DNA from: Rhodospirillum sp.
GTDB lineage: Bacteria > Pseudomonadota > Alphaproteobacteria > Dongiales > Dongiaceae
Length of the DNA stretch: 64,000 nucleotides
Direction: 5' to 3'
NCBI GenBank assembly: GCA_013822765.1
Contig: PNKY01000003.1
Span: forward strand, 372,001 to 436,000
The first letter of the stretch is position 1. Every line of letters begins with the position of its first letter. Under the pieces are notes generated by a model. The model ran no database searches, was not told the DNA's origin, and saw nothing but the letters and a program-made list of their open reading frames with translations. The translations under genes were made by a program, and so were the position numbers. This document shows positions 9,517-17,862 of this stretch, piece by piece.

Positions 9517-10425
9517 TCAGCCCGCTTGCTTGCGCTTCTTCCAGGCGCCGGTGCCGCGCCAGTAGACGCAGTCGCGGCCCAGCACGTCGTCAGGAGCATG
9601 ATCCGGCAGCGCCTTGACGCGGTCATAGATCGGGCGGAGGTCCTGCTTCAGCGCGGTGAACAAGTCCGCGAAGCTCTCCAGCGCGAAATAGGTCTCCTGG
9701 AAATCGTCGATCCGGTAGAGCGTGTTCATCACGCGCTCCAGATCGAATGCGATCCGGTTGGGGCTGGGATCATCGACGCAGAACGCGGTCTCGGTGAACG
9801 AGGAGAGGATGCCGGCGCCGAACGCCTTCATCTTGCCGTTCTCACGGATCAGGCCGAACTCCACCGTGTACCAATACATGCGCGCGAGATACTGCGTCAT
9901 GCCGAGGCGCTCGGCCTCCGCGCCCTTCACGCCATAGAGCTGCAGGAAGTCGGCGAACACCGGATCGAACAGCAGCGGCACATGGCCGAAGAAATCGTGG
10001 AAGATGTCCGGCTCGACCAGGTAGTCGATCTCCTCGGGCTTGCGCAGCCAGATGGTGACCGGGAACCGGCGCTCCGCCAGATGCGCAAAGAACGCGGTAT
10101 CGGGAATGAAGCCCGGCACGGCCACCAGCCGCCAGCCGGTCGCGGCCTGCAGCTTCTGCGACACCTTGTCGAGGTTCGGGATCGCCTGGCTGAAATCGAG
10201 CTCGTCGAGCGAGTCCTGCACCACCTTGGCGGCATACTGCGGCATCAGCGCCGCCTGGCGCTGATAGAGCTTGCGCCACAGCGCATGCTCGGACTCGGTG
10301 TATTGGCTCCAGTCCTGCTGGATGGTGTAGTCCGCGGCCGCCTTCGAATAGTCGCCGCGCAGCTCGTGCGAGGTGGTCGCGACCGTAAAGGAAGGCTCGC
10401 TGCTTTTCTTTTCCATGCGGCTCAT
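9517..10425 (-). CDS. phhA: Phenylalanine 4-monooxygenase
   Basis: 302 residues, the length of bacterial tetrahydropterin-dependent phenylalanine hydroxylases. It converts L-phenylalanine to L-tyrosine. The iron ligands are in place: His143 and His148 in 'FHDFFGHVP' and Glu189 in 'YWYTVEFG'. 'DDFQETYF' near the C-terminus is also typical. There is no ACT regulatory domain, as expected for the bacterial single-domain form. The start ATG overlaps the hpd stop (ATGA), so the order hpd-phhA is an operon for phenylalanine/tyrosine degradation. A pterin carbinolamine dehydratase (phhB) and a tyrosine aminotransferase are not in the window. Confidence 0.95.
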   Translation of the reverse strand: MSRMEKKSSEPSFTVATTSHELRGDYSKAAADYTIQQDWSQYTESEHALWRKLYQRQAALMPQYAAKVVQDSLDELDFSQAIPNLDKVSQKLQAATGWRLVAVPGFIPDTAFFAHLAERRFPVTIWLRKPEEIDYLVEPDIFHDFFGHVPLLFDPVFADFLQLYGVKGAEAERLGMTQYLARMYWYTVEFGLIRENGKMKAFGAGILSSFTETAFCVDDPSPNRIAFDLERVMNTLYRIDDFQETYFALESFADLFTALKQDLRPIYDRVKALPDHAPDDVLGRDCVYWRGTGAWKKRKQAG

Positions 10426-11507
10426 GCTGCGCTGTCCTTCAGCACGCCGCGTTTCACCTGGTCGCGCTCGATCGATTCGAACAGGGCGCGGAAGTTGCCT
10501 TCGCCGAAGCCTTCGTCGCCCTTGCGCTGGATGATCTCGAAAAAGATCGGGCCGACCATGGTCTGGGTGAAGATCTGCAGCAGCAGCCCGCCGCCCTTGC
10601 CGTCATGCGTGGGGGAGCCGTCGAGCAGGATGCCGAGTTCCTTCAGCTTGGCAACATCCTCGCCGTGACCTGGCAGGCGTTCGGCCAGCATCTCGTAGTA
10701 GGTCTCCGGCGGCGGCGCCATCAGCTCCACGTTGCCGGCGCGCAGGCGGCGCACGGTCTCGTAGATGTTGGTGGTGGACATCGCGATGTGCTGGATGCCC
10801 TCGCCCTTGTATTCGCGCAGATACTCTTCGATCTGCGACTTGTCGTCAGAGGATTCGTTGATCGGAATACGGATCTTGCCGTCGGGCGAGGTCATGGCGC
10901 GCGACTTCAATCCCGTCAGCTTGCCTTCGATGTCGAAGTAGCGGATTTCGCGGAAGTTGAAGAGCGTCTCGTAGAACTGCGCCCAGTGATCCATCCGCCC
11001 GCGATAGACGTTGTTGGTGAGATGGTCGATCTCCACCAGGCCGGCGCCCTCGGGATGCTGGTCGGCACTTTTGATCGGCTTGAAGTCGATGTCGTAGATC
11101 GAGCCGGTATCGTCGTAGCGGTCGATGAAAAAGATCCGGCTGCCGCCGATCGCCTCGATGCCGGGCAGCGCCAGCTCCATCGGGCCCGGCTCGTTGATCA
11201 ACGCCTTGGCGCCCAGTTCCTGCGCTCTGGCCATCGCCTTCGGCGCGTCGTCGACCCGGATCGCGATGGCGCAGACGCTCGGGCCGTGCTGGTCGCGGAA
11301 GTCCTTGGGGAAGCCCTTGCCCTCGCCGTTCAGGATGAAGTTGATCCCGCCCTGGCGGAACAGGGTCACGTTCTTGGAGCGATGCATGGCGACGGGCGCG
11401 AAGCCCAGGGACTGGAACACCCGGGTCAGGGACGACACGTCGGGTCCGGTAAACTCGACGAACTCGAAGCCGCGGGTCCCCATCGGGTTGGAAGTCTGGT
11501 CGGCCAT
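10422..11507 (-). CDS. hpd: 4-hydroxyphenylpyruvate dioxygenase
   Basis: 361 residues. It converts 4-hydroxyphenylpyruvate to homogentisate. Two vicinal-oxygen-chelate domains are present, and the Fe(II) facial triad is His162 ('EIDHLTNN'), His240 ('GIQHIAMS') and Glu324 ('[10 protein letters not shown]'), very close to the spacing of the Pseudomonas enzyme. I chose ATG 11505-11507 because AGGAG lies about ten bases upstream and the family N-terminus follows ([13 protein letters not shown]). An ATG ten codons upstream has no ribosome-binding site and sits next to the -10 box. First gene of the hpd-phhA operon, divergent from an Lrp-type regulator. Confidence 0.95.
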   Translation of the reverse strand: MADQTSNPMGTRGFEFVEFTGPDVSSLTRVFQSLGFAPVAMHRSKNVTLFRQGGINFILNGEGKGFPKDFRDQHGPSVCAIAIRVDDAPKAMARAQELGAKALINEPGPMELALPGIEAIGGSRIFFIDRYDDTGSIYDIDFKPIKSADQHPEGAGLVEIDHLTNNVYRGRMDHWAQFYETLFNFREIRYFDIEGKLTGLKSRAMTSPDGKIRIPINESSDDKSQIEEYLREYKGEGIQHIAMSTTNIYETVRRLRAGNVELMAPPPETYYEMLAERLPGHGEDVAKLKELGILLDGSPTHDGKGGGLLLQIFTQTMVGPIFFEIIQRKGDEGFGEGNFRALFESIERDQVKRGVLKDSAA

Positions 11508-11545
11508 CACGTGAGCTCCTGGAACACCTTGATTCATATGGGATT

Positions 11546-11566
11546 ATTATAGTGCATTTTCCATGC
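11546..11566 (-). promoter_or_regulatory. hpd promoter -10 box and adjacent inverted repeat
   Basis: On the minus strand a perfect TATAAT (11546-11551) lies about 40 bases before the hpd ATG. Immediately upstream is GCAT-GGAAA-ATGC (11554-11566), an inverted repeat overlapping the promoter spacer. This is where an Lrp/AsnC protein encoded next door could bind. No good -35 hexamer is seen, which fits an activated promoter. The link to the Lrp protein is an inference. Confidence 0.55.
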
Positions 11567-11638
11567 GCTTTCTGTGTATTCTGCAGCGATCCTGTGACGC
11601 GCTTCACATGAAACGCGCGGAAAGAGCCGGATTGACGC

Positions 11639-12127
11639 ATGGTTGATGCATCGGGCCTGGATGGGTTCGACCTGAAGCTGCTGGCTGAGCTGCAGACCGA
11701 CGGGCGGCTGACCAATGCCGAACTAGGGGAGCGGGTGCACCTCTCCGCCTCCCAGGTCTCGCGCCGGGTGCAGCGGCTGATCGACGAGGGCTATATCGAG
11801 CGCTTCCAGGCCATCCTCAGCCGGCAGAAGCTGGGGCTCGGTCTAACCGTCTATTGCATGGTCACGCTCAAGATCCACGCCGGCGATTCCATGCTGGCGT
11901 TCCATGAACGAGTGCGCAGCCTGCCCGAGGTCTTGGAATGCCAGTCCCTGACCGGGGAAGCGGACTATGTGCTGAAGATCGTGGTGGCGGATTTGAAACG
12001 GTTTTCCGACTTCATGTCGGAGCACCTGATGAAGGCGCCGGAAGTGGCCAATATCCGGTCCTCCGTAGTGCTGGAAAGCATAAAGGAAACAGCAGCTTAC
12101 CCGCTCCAGGACAAGCCGCCGCGCTAG
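11639..12127 (+). CDS. Lrp/AsnC family transcriptional regulator
   Basis: 162 residues. The N-terminal winged HTH is '[27 protein letters not shown]...[18 protein letters not shown]', followed by an AsnC-type ligand-binding domain with '[21 protein letters not shown]'. Such proteins form dimers and octamers and usually sense amino acids. Being divergent from hpd-phhA with only ~130 bases between starts, it very probably controls phenylalanine/tyrosine degradation. The effector is presumably an aromatic amino acid, but that is inferred. ATG 11639 is used; no strong ribosome-binding site is visible. Confidence 0.85.
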   Translation: MVDASGLDGFDLKLLAELQTDGRLTNAELGERVHLSASQVSRRVQRLIDEGYIERFQAILSRQKLGLGLTVYCMVTLKIHAGDSMLAFHERVRSLPEVLECQSLTGEADYVLKIVVADLKRFSDFMSEHLMKAPEVANIRSSVVLESIKETAAYPLQDKPPR

Positions 12128-12148
12128 TGCCCAGTCCAGTCAGCCGCA

Positions 12149-12177
12149 TTGACTCAGCGGCACACAATGTCTATACA
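12149..12177 (+). promoter_or_regulatory. Sigma70-type promoter for rpmH
   Basis: TTGACT (12149-12154), a 17-base spacer, then TATACA (12172-12177), 46 bases before the rpmH start. This is a near-consensus housekeeping promoter in the right place for the rpmH-rnpA-yidD-yidC-engB series. Confidence 0.7.
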
Positions 12178-12222
12178 CCCGCGGCAATTTGCGAAGCATT
12201 TGGAAATCAAGGGAGTTTTGTC

Positions 12223-12357
12223 GTGAAGCGCACTTATCAGCCGAGCGCACTGGTCCGAAAGCGCCGCCACGGCTTCCGCACGCGCTCGGCGACGGTCGGT
12301 GGCCGCAAGGTGTTGGCTAACCGGCGCCGCCAAGGCCGCAAGCGCCTCAGCGCCTGA
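12223..12357 (+). CDS. rpmH: 50S ribosomal protein L34
   Basis: 44 residues, [20 protein letters not shown] to the end, a full match in length and sequence to L34. The initiator is GTG 12223, preceded by AAGGGAG (12209-12215) at a seven-base spacing. It heads the conserved rpmH-rnpA-yidD-yidC cluster and is preceded by a strong promoter. Confidence 0.97.
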   Translation: MKRTYQPSALVRKRRHGFRTRSATVGGRKVLANRRRQGRKRLSA

Positions 12358-12367
12358 GCGTTGATCC

Positions 12368-12751
12368 GTGATCGGCCGCCTGAAGCGGCGGGCCGAATTC
12401 CTGCAGGTGGCGGCGGCAAATCGTAAATGGGTCGCCCCCGGATTGATCCTTCAGGTCCGCCGCCAGCCTTCCACTGAGTCACAGAGCGATAACGCGCCGC
12501 GTGCAGCGCTGCTGGAGCCTGTACGCGTCGGCTTCACGGCCAGCCGCAAGGTCGGCAACGCCGTGGCGCGCAATCGCGCGCGCCGGCGCTTGCGCTCGGT
12601 CGCGCGCGAGGTGCTGTGCCACGCCGAGCCCGGCAACGATTTCGTGCTGATCGCGCGGCCCGCCACTGTGGATCGCGACTATCAAGCACTGGTCACCGAT
12701 CTGGTCGCGGGATTGAAGCGGCTGAAGCTTTATCGGAGCGAGCCGCAATGA
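12368..12751 (+). CDS. rnpA: Ribonuclease P protein component
   Basis: 127 residues, GTG start at 12368, ten bases after rpmH. The protein binds the RNase P RNA and helps mature tRNA 5' ends. The hallmark 'RNR' helix is present in '[14 protein letters not shown]', preceded by '[11 protein letters not shown]', and the N-terminal '[13 protein letters not shown]' is typical. A ~20-residue insertion after 'LQVRRQ' makes it slightly longer than enterobacterial RnpA, as in other alphaproteobacteria. Its end overlaps the yidD start (ATGA). Confidence 0.95.
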   Translation: MIGRLKRRAEFLQVAAANRKWVAPGLILQVRRQPSTESQSDNAPRAALLEPVRVGFTASRKVGNAVARNRARRRLRSVAREVLCHAEPGNDFVLIARPATVDRDYQALVTDLVAGLKRLKLYRSEPQ

Positions 12752-13002
12752 CCATGCTCCGCGCCGCCTTGATCGCGCCGATCCGGCTCTATCAGTGGAC
12801 GCTGTCGCCGCTGGTCGGCTTCAACTGCCGCTACGCGCCGAGCTGTTCCGCCTACGCAATCGAGGCGATCGCGACCTACGGTCCCGTGCGCGGTCTCTGG
12901 CTTGGGCTCAAGCGGATCCTGCGCTGCCATCCGTGGGGCGGCTCCGGCTACGACCCGGTGCCAGCCTTGCATCACGACTGTCATCACCATCATTCCCACT
13001 AA
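12748..13002 (+). CDS. yidD: Membrane protein insertion efficiency factor YidD
   Basis: 84 residues with the family signature '[27 protein letters not shown]' (here spread over ~16-42), then '[20 protein letters not shown]'. The three conserved Cys are present. YidD is an amphipathic membrane-associated factor that assists YidC/Sec insertion. The ATG overlaps the rnpA stop. The C-terminal tail [10 protein letters not shown] is strikingly His-rich; His-rich tails occur in this family but their role is unknown to me. Confidence 0.93.
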   Translation: MTMLRAALIAPIRLYQWTLSPLVGFNCRYAPSCSAYAIEAIATYGPVRGLWLGLKRILRCHPWGGSGYDPVPALHHDCHHHHSH

Positions 13003-13046
13003 GACCGGCGCGGAGCTGCGCCCAACAACGAAGATTCCGAAGCGCC

Positions 13047-14855
13047 ATGGAAAACAAGAACGTCATCCTCGCCATCGTCCTGTCCGCCGCGATCATGATC
13101 GCCTGGTATGCGTTCGTCCAAGGCCCGCAAATGGCCAAGCAGCAGGCGGCACAGCAGGCCCAGCTCGAGGCGCAAAAAGCTCAGCAGGCGCAGCAGCCGG
13201 CCGGACAACCGGCGCAGCAGGATGCAGGCCGCACCGTCGTAAGCCGCGAAGAGGCGCTGGCGCAAAGTGCGCGGGTCTCGATCGACAACCCGCGCATCAA
13301 GGGCTCGATCAACCTCAAGGGCGCGCGGCTCGACGACCTGGTGCTCAAGGACTATCGCGAGACCGTCGAGCCGACGAGCCCCAACATCGTGCTGCTGTCG
13401 CCGCGCGAGACGCAGCACGGCTACTACGCCGACATCGGCTGGTTCAGCGAAGCCAAGGACATCAAGCTGCCGGACAAGGACACTGCCTGGCAGGCCGACG
13501 GCACCGCGCTGGCGCCGGACAAGCCGGTGACGCTGACCTGGGACAATGGCCAGGGCCTCACCTTCGCGCGCAAGTTCGAGGTCGATGCCGACTACATGTT
13601 CACCGTCACCGATACGGTGGCCAACGCGAGCGGCCAGCCGGTCGAGCTCGCGCCCTATGGCCGTGTCGTGCGCTACGGCACGCCGGAGCATGCCAGCCAG
13701 ACCTACGTGCTGCACGAGGGACCGATCGGCGTCTTCGACAAAACGCTGCAGGAGCATAGCTACGGCTCGACCCGCGACGAGGGCGAGGATGGCGCCAAGT
13801 TCACCTACCCATCGACCGGCGGTTGGATGGGGATCAGCGACAAATACTGGCTGGTGAGCCAAATCCCGCCTCAGAACGAGGCGCTGACCAGCAACATGTT
13901 CTATGACCCAAAGGGCGACTTCTACCAGGTGGAATTTGCGTCCGCGAAGCAACAGGTCCCCACCGGCGGAAGCGCGACACGCACACAGCATCTGTTCGCG
14001 GGCGCCAAGGTGGTCAACATGTTGGCAAACTATCGTGACAACCTGTATGGCGGCCGTGGCGAGCGCTCCTGGTTTGCGGGTATTTTCGGCTCGGATGAAG
14101 CAGACCTGCCCATGTTCGACCGCGCGGTTGATTTCGGATGGTTCTTCTTTCTGACGAAGCCGCTGTTCGTCATCCTCGACAAGATTTTCGCCGTGGTCGG
14201 CAACTTCGGCGTCGCGATCTTGTGCCTGACTGTGCTGGTCAAGCTGGCGATGTATCCGCTGGCCAACAAGTCGTACCGCTCCATGAGCAAGATGAAGATC
14301 CTCGGCCCCAAGATGCAGGAGCTGAAAGAGAAGTACGGCGACGACCGTACCAAGCTCAATCAGGAGATGATGGCGCTCTACAAGCGCGAGAAGGTCAACC
14401 CGGCGGCCGGCTGCCTGCCCATCGTGGTGCAAATTCCGGTGTTCTACGCGCTCTACAAGGTCATCTTCGTCACCATCGAGATGCGGCATGCGCCGTTCTT
14501 CGGCTGGATCCGCGACCTCAGCGCACCCGACCCCACGAGTGTCCTCAACCTGTTCGGCCTGATTCCGTGGGACTACCATGTGCTGTTCACGATCCCGCTG
14601 CTGGGGACGCTGGTCCACTTCTTCTCGATCGGCGTGTGGCCGCTGATCATGGGCTTCACCATGTGGGCGCAGATGCGCCTCAACCCGACGCCGCCCGACC
14701 CGGTGCAGGCGCGCATCTTCGCGCTGATGCCCATCATCTTCACCTTCATGCTGGCGCCGTTCGCCGCCGGTCTCATCATCTACTGGGCCTGGAACAACAC
14801 GCTCTCGATCGCGCAGCAGCGCCTGATCATGTGGCGCATGGGCGTGAAGACCTGA
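13047..14855 (+). CDS. yidC: Membrane protein insertase YidC
   Basis: 602 residues of the long Gram-negative type. There is an N-terminal TM helix (residues 5-22), a Gln/Ala-rich linker ('QQAAQQAQLEAQKAQQAQQP'), a large periplasmic beta-sandwich P1 domain (~75-350) and the five-TM Oxa1 core (~365-590) with 'MYPLANKSYRSMSKMK' and 'KVNPAAGCLPIVVQIPVFYALYK'. The start is ATG 13047, where the conserved 'MENKNVILAIVLS' begins; the same frame stays open further upstream across yidD. It inserts membrane proteins with or without SecYEG and lies in its usual place after yidD and before engB. Confidence 0.97.
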   Translation: MENKNVILAIVLSAAIMIAWYAFVQGPQMAKQQAAQQAQLEAQKAQQAQQPAGQPAQQDAGRTVVSREEALAQSARVSIDNPRIKGSINLKGARLDDLVLKDYRETVEPTSPNIVLLSPRETQHGYYADIGWFSEAKDIKLPDKDTAWQADGTALAPDKPVTLTWDNGQGLTFARKFEVDADYMFTVTDTVANASGQPVELAPYGRVVRYGTPEHASQTYVLHEGPIGVFDKTLQEHSYGSTRDEGEDGAKFTYPSTGGWMGISDKYWLVSQIPPQNEALTSNMFYDPKGDFYQVEFASAKQQVPTGGSATRTQHLFAGAKVVNMLANYRDNLYGGRGERSWFAGIFGSDEADLPMFDRAVDFGWFFFLTKPLFVILDKIFAVVGNFGVAILCLTVLVKLAMYPLANKSYRSMSKMKILGPKMQELKEKYGDDRTKLNQEMMALYKREKVNPAAGCLPIVVQIPVFYALYKVIFVTIEMRHAPFFGWIRDLSAPDPTSVLNLFGLIPWDYHVLFTIPLLGTLVHFFSIGVWPLIMGFTMWAQMRLNPTPPDPVQARIFALMPIIFTFMLAPFAAGLIIYWAWNNTLSIAQQRLIMWRMGVKT

Positions 14856-14871
14856 TGGCGAAGGCCTGACG

Positions 14872-15495
14872 ATGGCAGCGCCCAAGGCCAGCGACGGCGC
14901 CTGGCTGTTCGCGCAGGAATGCCGCTTCGTCGCCGGCACGGAAACGCTCGAACGATTGCCGCCGCCGGGCTTGCCCGAGGTCGCCTTCGCCGGCCGCTCC
15001 AACGTCGGCAAGTCGAGTCTGCTCAACGCACTCACGGGCCGGAAGCACCTGGCGCGCGTTTCCAACACGCCGGGGCGGACGCAGCAGATCAACTTCTTCG
15101 ATCTCGGCAGCCACCTGATGCTGGTGGACCTGCCGGGCCACGGCTATGCCAAGGTCTCCAAGTCCAAGGTCAAGGGCTGGACCAAGTTGGTCGATTCCTA
15201 CATCCGCGGCCGGCCCAACCTGTGTCGCATCCTGCTGCTGGTCGACGCCAACGTGGGCACCAAGGACGCCGACGAGACGCTGATGGATCTGATGGACGAA
15301 TCCGGCCTCTCCTACCAGATCGTGATGACCAAGGCGGACCGGCTGAAGCCCGCGGCGCTGGAGAAAATGCGCGCCAAGCTGGCTGCCCAGGTGCGCAAGC
15401 GCCCGGCCTGTCACCCGGAGATTCCGGCGACCAGCGCGGACGCCGGCACCGGCATTGCGGAATTGCGTCAGGCGCTCGCAGCGTTTACCGCCTGA
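14872..15495 (+). CDS. engB: Ribosome biogenesis GTP-binding protein EngB/YsxC
   Basis: 207 residues, TRAFAC-class GTPase. G1 is 'GRSNVGKSS' (41-49), the switch I region is 'SNTPGRTQQINFF', G3 is 'DLPGHGYA' (86-93), G4 is 'TKAD' and G5 is 'TSADAGTG'. It acts in late 50S assembly. It lies 16 bases after yidC and precedes argB, an alphaproteobacterial arrangement. The ATG at 14872 is used; a four-codon ATG...TGA stub lies just upstream and is probably meaningless. Confidence 0.95.
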   Translation: MAAPKASDGAWLFAQECRFVAGTETLERLPPPGLPEVAFAGRSNVGKSSLLNALTGRKHLARVSNTPGRTQQINFFDLGSHLMLVDLPGHGYAKVSKSKVKGWTKLVDSYIRGRPNLCRILLLVDANVGTKDADETLMDLMDESGLSYQIVMTKADRLKPAALEKMRAKLAAQVRKRPACHPEIPATSADAGTGIAELRQALAAFTA

Positions 15496-15608
15496 CGGCG
15501 GCGCCGCGGCGTTTGCCGCCTGACGGCAGCGGAGCTGAGTTGCCGCTTGATTTTGAGGCGCGGACTCCCCATGGTCTCCGCGCTTTTCCTTGAGGGGCTT
15601 AAGCCGCG

Positions 15609-16499
15609 ATGTCTCAGATCAACTACACCGACACCAAGCATTGGCTGCGCACCGCGCGGACCCTGACCGACGCCCTGCCCTACATGCAGAAATATGCCGG
15701 CCGCCGCTTCGTCATCAAGTTCGGCGGCCACGCGATGGTGGACGCCGAGCTCTCCCGCGTGTTCGCGGAGGACATCGCGCTGCTGCGCCAGGTCGGCATC
15801 CTGCCGATCGTGGTCCATGGCGGCGGCCCGCAAATCAACCACATGCTGAAGCGGCTCGGCATCGAGAGCACGTTCGTCGACGGCCTGCGCGTCACCGATG
15901 CCGCCACCGTCGAAGTGGTGGAGATGATTTTGACCGGCTCGATCAACAAGCAGATCGTGGCGGCGATCAACGCCGAAGGCGGCCACGCGGTCGGCCTGTC
16001 CGGCAAGGACGACAATCTGCTGCTGGCGAAGCCGGCGCAGCTGGTGAAGGACGGCAAGCAGGTCGATCTCGGCTTCGTCGGCGAGCCCGACAAGGTCAAC
16101 CCACGCATCATCACCTACCTGGAGCAGGCCGGCATCGTCCCGGTGATCGCGCCGGTCGGCTTCGGCCCGGACGGCAAGACCTACAACATCAACGCCGACA
16201 CGGCGGCCGGCGCCATCGCCGGCGCGGTCGGCGCGGCGCGCCTGCTCGCCTTGACCGACGTGCCCGGCGTGCTCGACAAGCAGGGCCAGCTGATCCCCGA
16301 CCTCACCGCCAGTCAGGTGCGGGCGCTGGCCGCCGACGGCACCATCTCCGGCGGCATGATCCCCAAGCTCGAGACCTGCCTCATGGCCGTAGAGCGCGGC
16401 GTGGAAGCCGCCGTCATCCTCGACGGCCGCGTGCCACACTCGATGCTGCTGGAAATCTTCACCCCGCAGGGCGTCGGCACGCTGATTACCAAGGGATAG
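15609..16499 (+). CDS. argB: Acetylglutamate kinase
   Basis: 296 residues, amino-acid-kinase fold. It phosphorylates N-acetylglutamate, the second step of arginine biosynthesis. Visible motifs are 'VIKFGGHAM' (phosphate-binding Lys), 'VVHGGGPQI', 'TDVPGVLD' and '[10 protein letters not shown]'. The N-terminal extension (~25 residues before 'RRFVIKFGG') is the helix found in hexameric, arginine-inhibited enzymes, so feedback inhibition is likely. Separated from engB by 113 bases, so it may have its own promoter. Confidence 0.96.
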   Translation: MSQINYTDTKHWLRTARTLTDALPYMQKYAGRRFVIKFGGHAMVDAELSRVFAEDIALLRQVGILPIVVHGGGPQINHMLKRLGIESTFVDGLRVTDAATVEVVEMILTGSINKQIVAAINAEGGHAVGLSGKDDNLLLAKPAQLVKDGKQVDLGFVGEPDKVNPRIITYLEQAGIVPVIAPVGFGPDGKTYNINADTAAGAIAGAVGAARLLALTDVPGVLDKQGQLIPDLTASQVRALAADGTISGGMIPKLETCLMAVERGVEAAVILDGRVPHSMLLEIFTPQGVGTLITKG

Positions 16500-16539
16500 C
16501 GCGCCAGTAGCGCTCGCTCTTCGTGCTCCAACACTTGTC

Positions 16540-16629
16540 ATCCCGGACAGCCGCGAAGCGGCGTGATCCGGGATCCATCTGTCCGTCGCACGAGCAGTTG
16601 ACGCATGGACCCCGGATCAAGTCCGGGGT
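16540..16629. repeat. Dispersed palindrome pair, copy 2
   Basis: ATCCCGGA (16540-16547) pairs with TCCGGGAT (16567-16574), with an inner GCCGC-GAA-GCGGC hairpin. A second unit, ACCCCGGA-TCAAG-TCCGGGGT, occupies 16609-16629. Between them is 'CCGTCGCACGAGCAG', also seen next to copies 1 and 3, so the mobile unit is longer than the palindromes. It lies between the convergent argB and DUF2336 genes. Confidence 0.75.
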
Positions 16630-16673
16630 GACGGTTGGGGGTGCGGCCTCAGCGCGATTCTTTTCGGCAAAAC

Positions 16674-17858
16674 CTACGCCGTCCCGAACAGTCCGAGCTG
16701 CCATTCCATCTCCGCCGGCGTCAGCGGATAGTCAGTGCCGCCGCGCGGGTTGAGGGCGGCGGTTGGTGGGATGTGGGCGATGCGCAATTGCAGCTGCAGG
16801 GCCTGGCGCATTGACAGGTTCGCGCGCCACGCCAGCGCGGTGACCGCCTTTGAACTCTTGGATGCCAGGATCGCCGAGACGACGCTGGCCGGCAGCTTGG
16901 CATCGCGCGCCAGGGCGGCGGCGACCGCGTCGCGCTTGCCGGCGCCGATGGCGGCGGCGATCGCCTCCTCGCCGACCGGCGGTGCCGCGGAGGCCGCGCC
17001 TTCCGCTTCCAGGCGGCGCTGCACGGTCTTTGCAACGTCCTTCGCCGTGGCGGCATCGAGGTCGGGCCGCTGCTGCAAGGCTTCCAGCAGGGTGTGGCTG
17101 ACAAACGCCGCCAGGCGCTTGATCGCCTTCATCGGCAGGGTCGGGCGCTCGACCAGCGGCTCGTGCCAGGTCGGAACCTTGCCGGCCTGGTCGAGGATGC
17201 GGTCGAGGGTGTCCTCGCGAATCTGCGCGCTCTTGTTCTGCAGCAGCTTGCGCACGCTGTTGGATTCGGCGTCGGAATCGGCCAGCGCCGAGACCGCGAC
17301 GCCGTCGCTCAGCTTGTCACTCAGTTGCCGGCGCTTGGCGATCGCGGTCAGCGCGCCGCGGATCGGGCCGTGGGCGATGATCTCCAGCAGATCCTCGTCG
17401 GTCAGGAGCGGCGAGTATTCGAGGATCGGGCCAGCCACCTGGATCTCGATGTCGCGCGCCAGCTTCTGGATCACCGCGATCGGCGCATCGACCGAATCCT
17501 TCAGCGCCTCCGCCACGATCTGGCGCACCTTCACAGCCTGATCGCGCGCCAGCGTCTCCAGCACCTGGTGGCTCAGCGCGCGGATCTTGTCGCGCTCTTC
17601 GCCGGCGAATTCCGGTACCAGGGCCGTGATCTTGGCGGCGAGCCGGCTGCGCACCGACTCGTCGCCGTCGCGGGTCAGGATGAGGTCGGCCTGGCGCGGA
17701 GTCGCGCGGTTCTCCGCCACCGCGCTCCGGACGCCGGTATCGGCGTCGTCCGCCAGGTAGAACAGAATCTCCGGGCGCACATCCGACTGTTGCGCCACCT
17801 TGCGGCGCTGCCGGGCATCGGGATCGGTGGAGAGTGTCTTGGCCTGCTCGTAATCCAC
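16674..17858 (-). CDS. DUF2336 domain-containing protein
   Basis: About 394 residues, all-helical with HEAT-like repeats ('VRSAVAENRATPRQADLILTRDGDESVRSRLAAK' spans two of them) and an Ala-rich C-terminal half. This matches the alphaproteobacterial DUF2336 family, some members of which are linked to c-di-GMP and stress signalling. I favour the GTG at 17856-17858: it starts 'VDYEQAKTLS' as family members do, has GGAAG upstream and lies four bases after the GGDEF gene's stop. An ATG at 17900 would overlap that gene by 38 bases. It is probably the second gene of a GGDEF-DUF2336 operon. Confidence 0.75.
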   Translation of the reverse strand: MDYEQAKTLSTDPDARQRRKVAQQSDVRPEILFYLADDADTGVRSAVAENRATPRQADLILTRDGDESVRSRLAAKITALVPEFAGEERDKIRALSHQVLETLARDQAVKVRQIVAEALKDSVDAPIAVIQKLARDIEIQVAGPILEYSPLLTDEDLLEIIAHGPIRGALTAIAKRRQLSDKLSDGVAVSALADSDAESNSVRKLLQNKSAQIREDTLDRILDQAGKVPTWHEPLVERPTLPMKAIKRLAAFVSHTLLEALQQRPDLDAATAKDVAKTVQRRLEAEGAASAAPPVGEEAIAAAIGAGKRDAVAAALARDAKLPASVVSAILASKSSKAVTALAWRANLSMRQALQLQLRIAHIPPTAALNPRGGTDYPLTPAEMEWQLGLFGTA

Positions 17859-17862
17859 GTTT

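Noticed and set aside
12999..15092. 697-codon minus-strand ORF over yidC and engB
   Set aside because: High GC leaves the antisense frame open. The plus strand encodes the conserved YidC and EngB.
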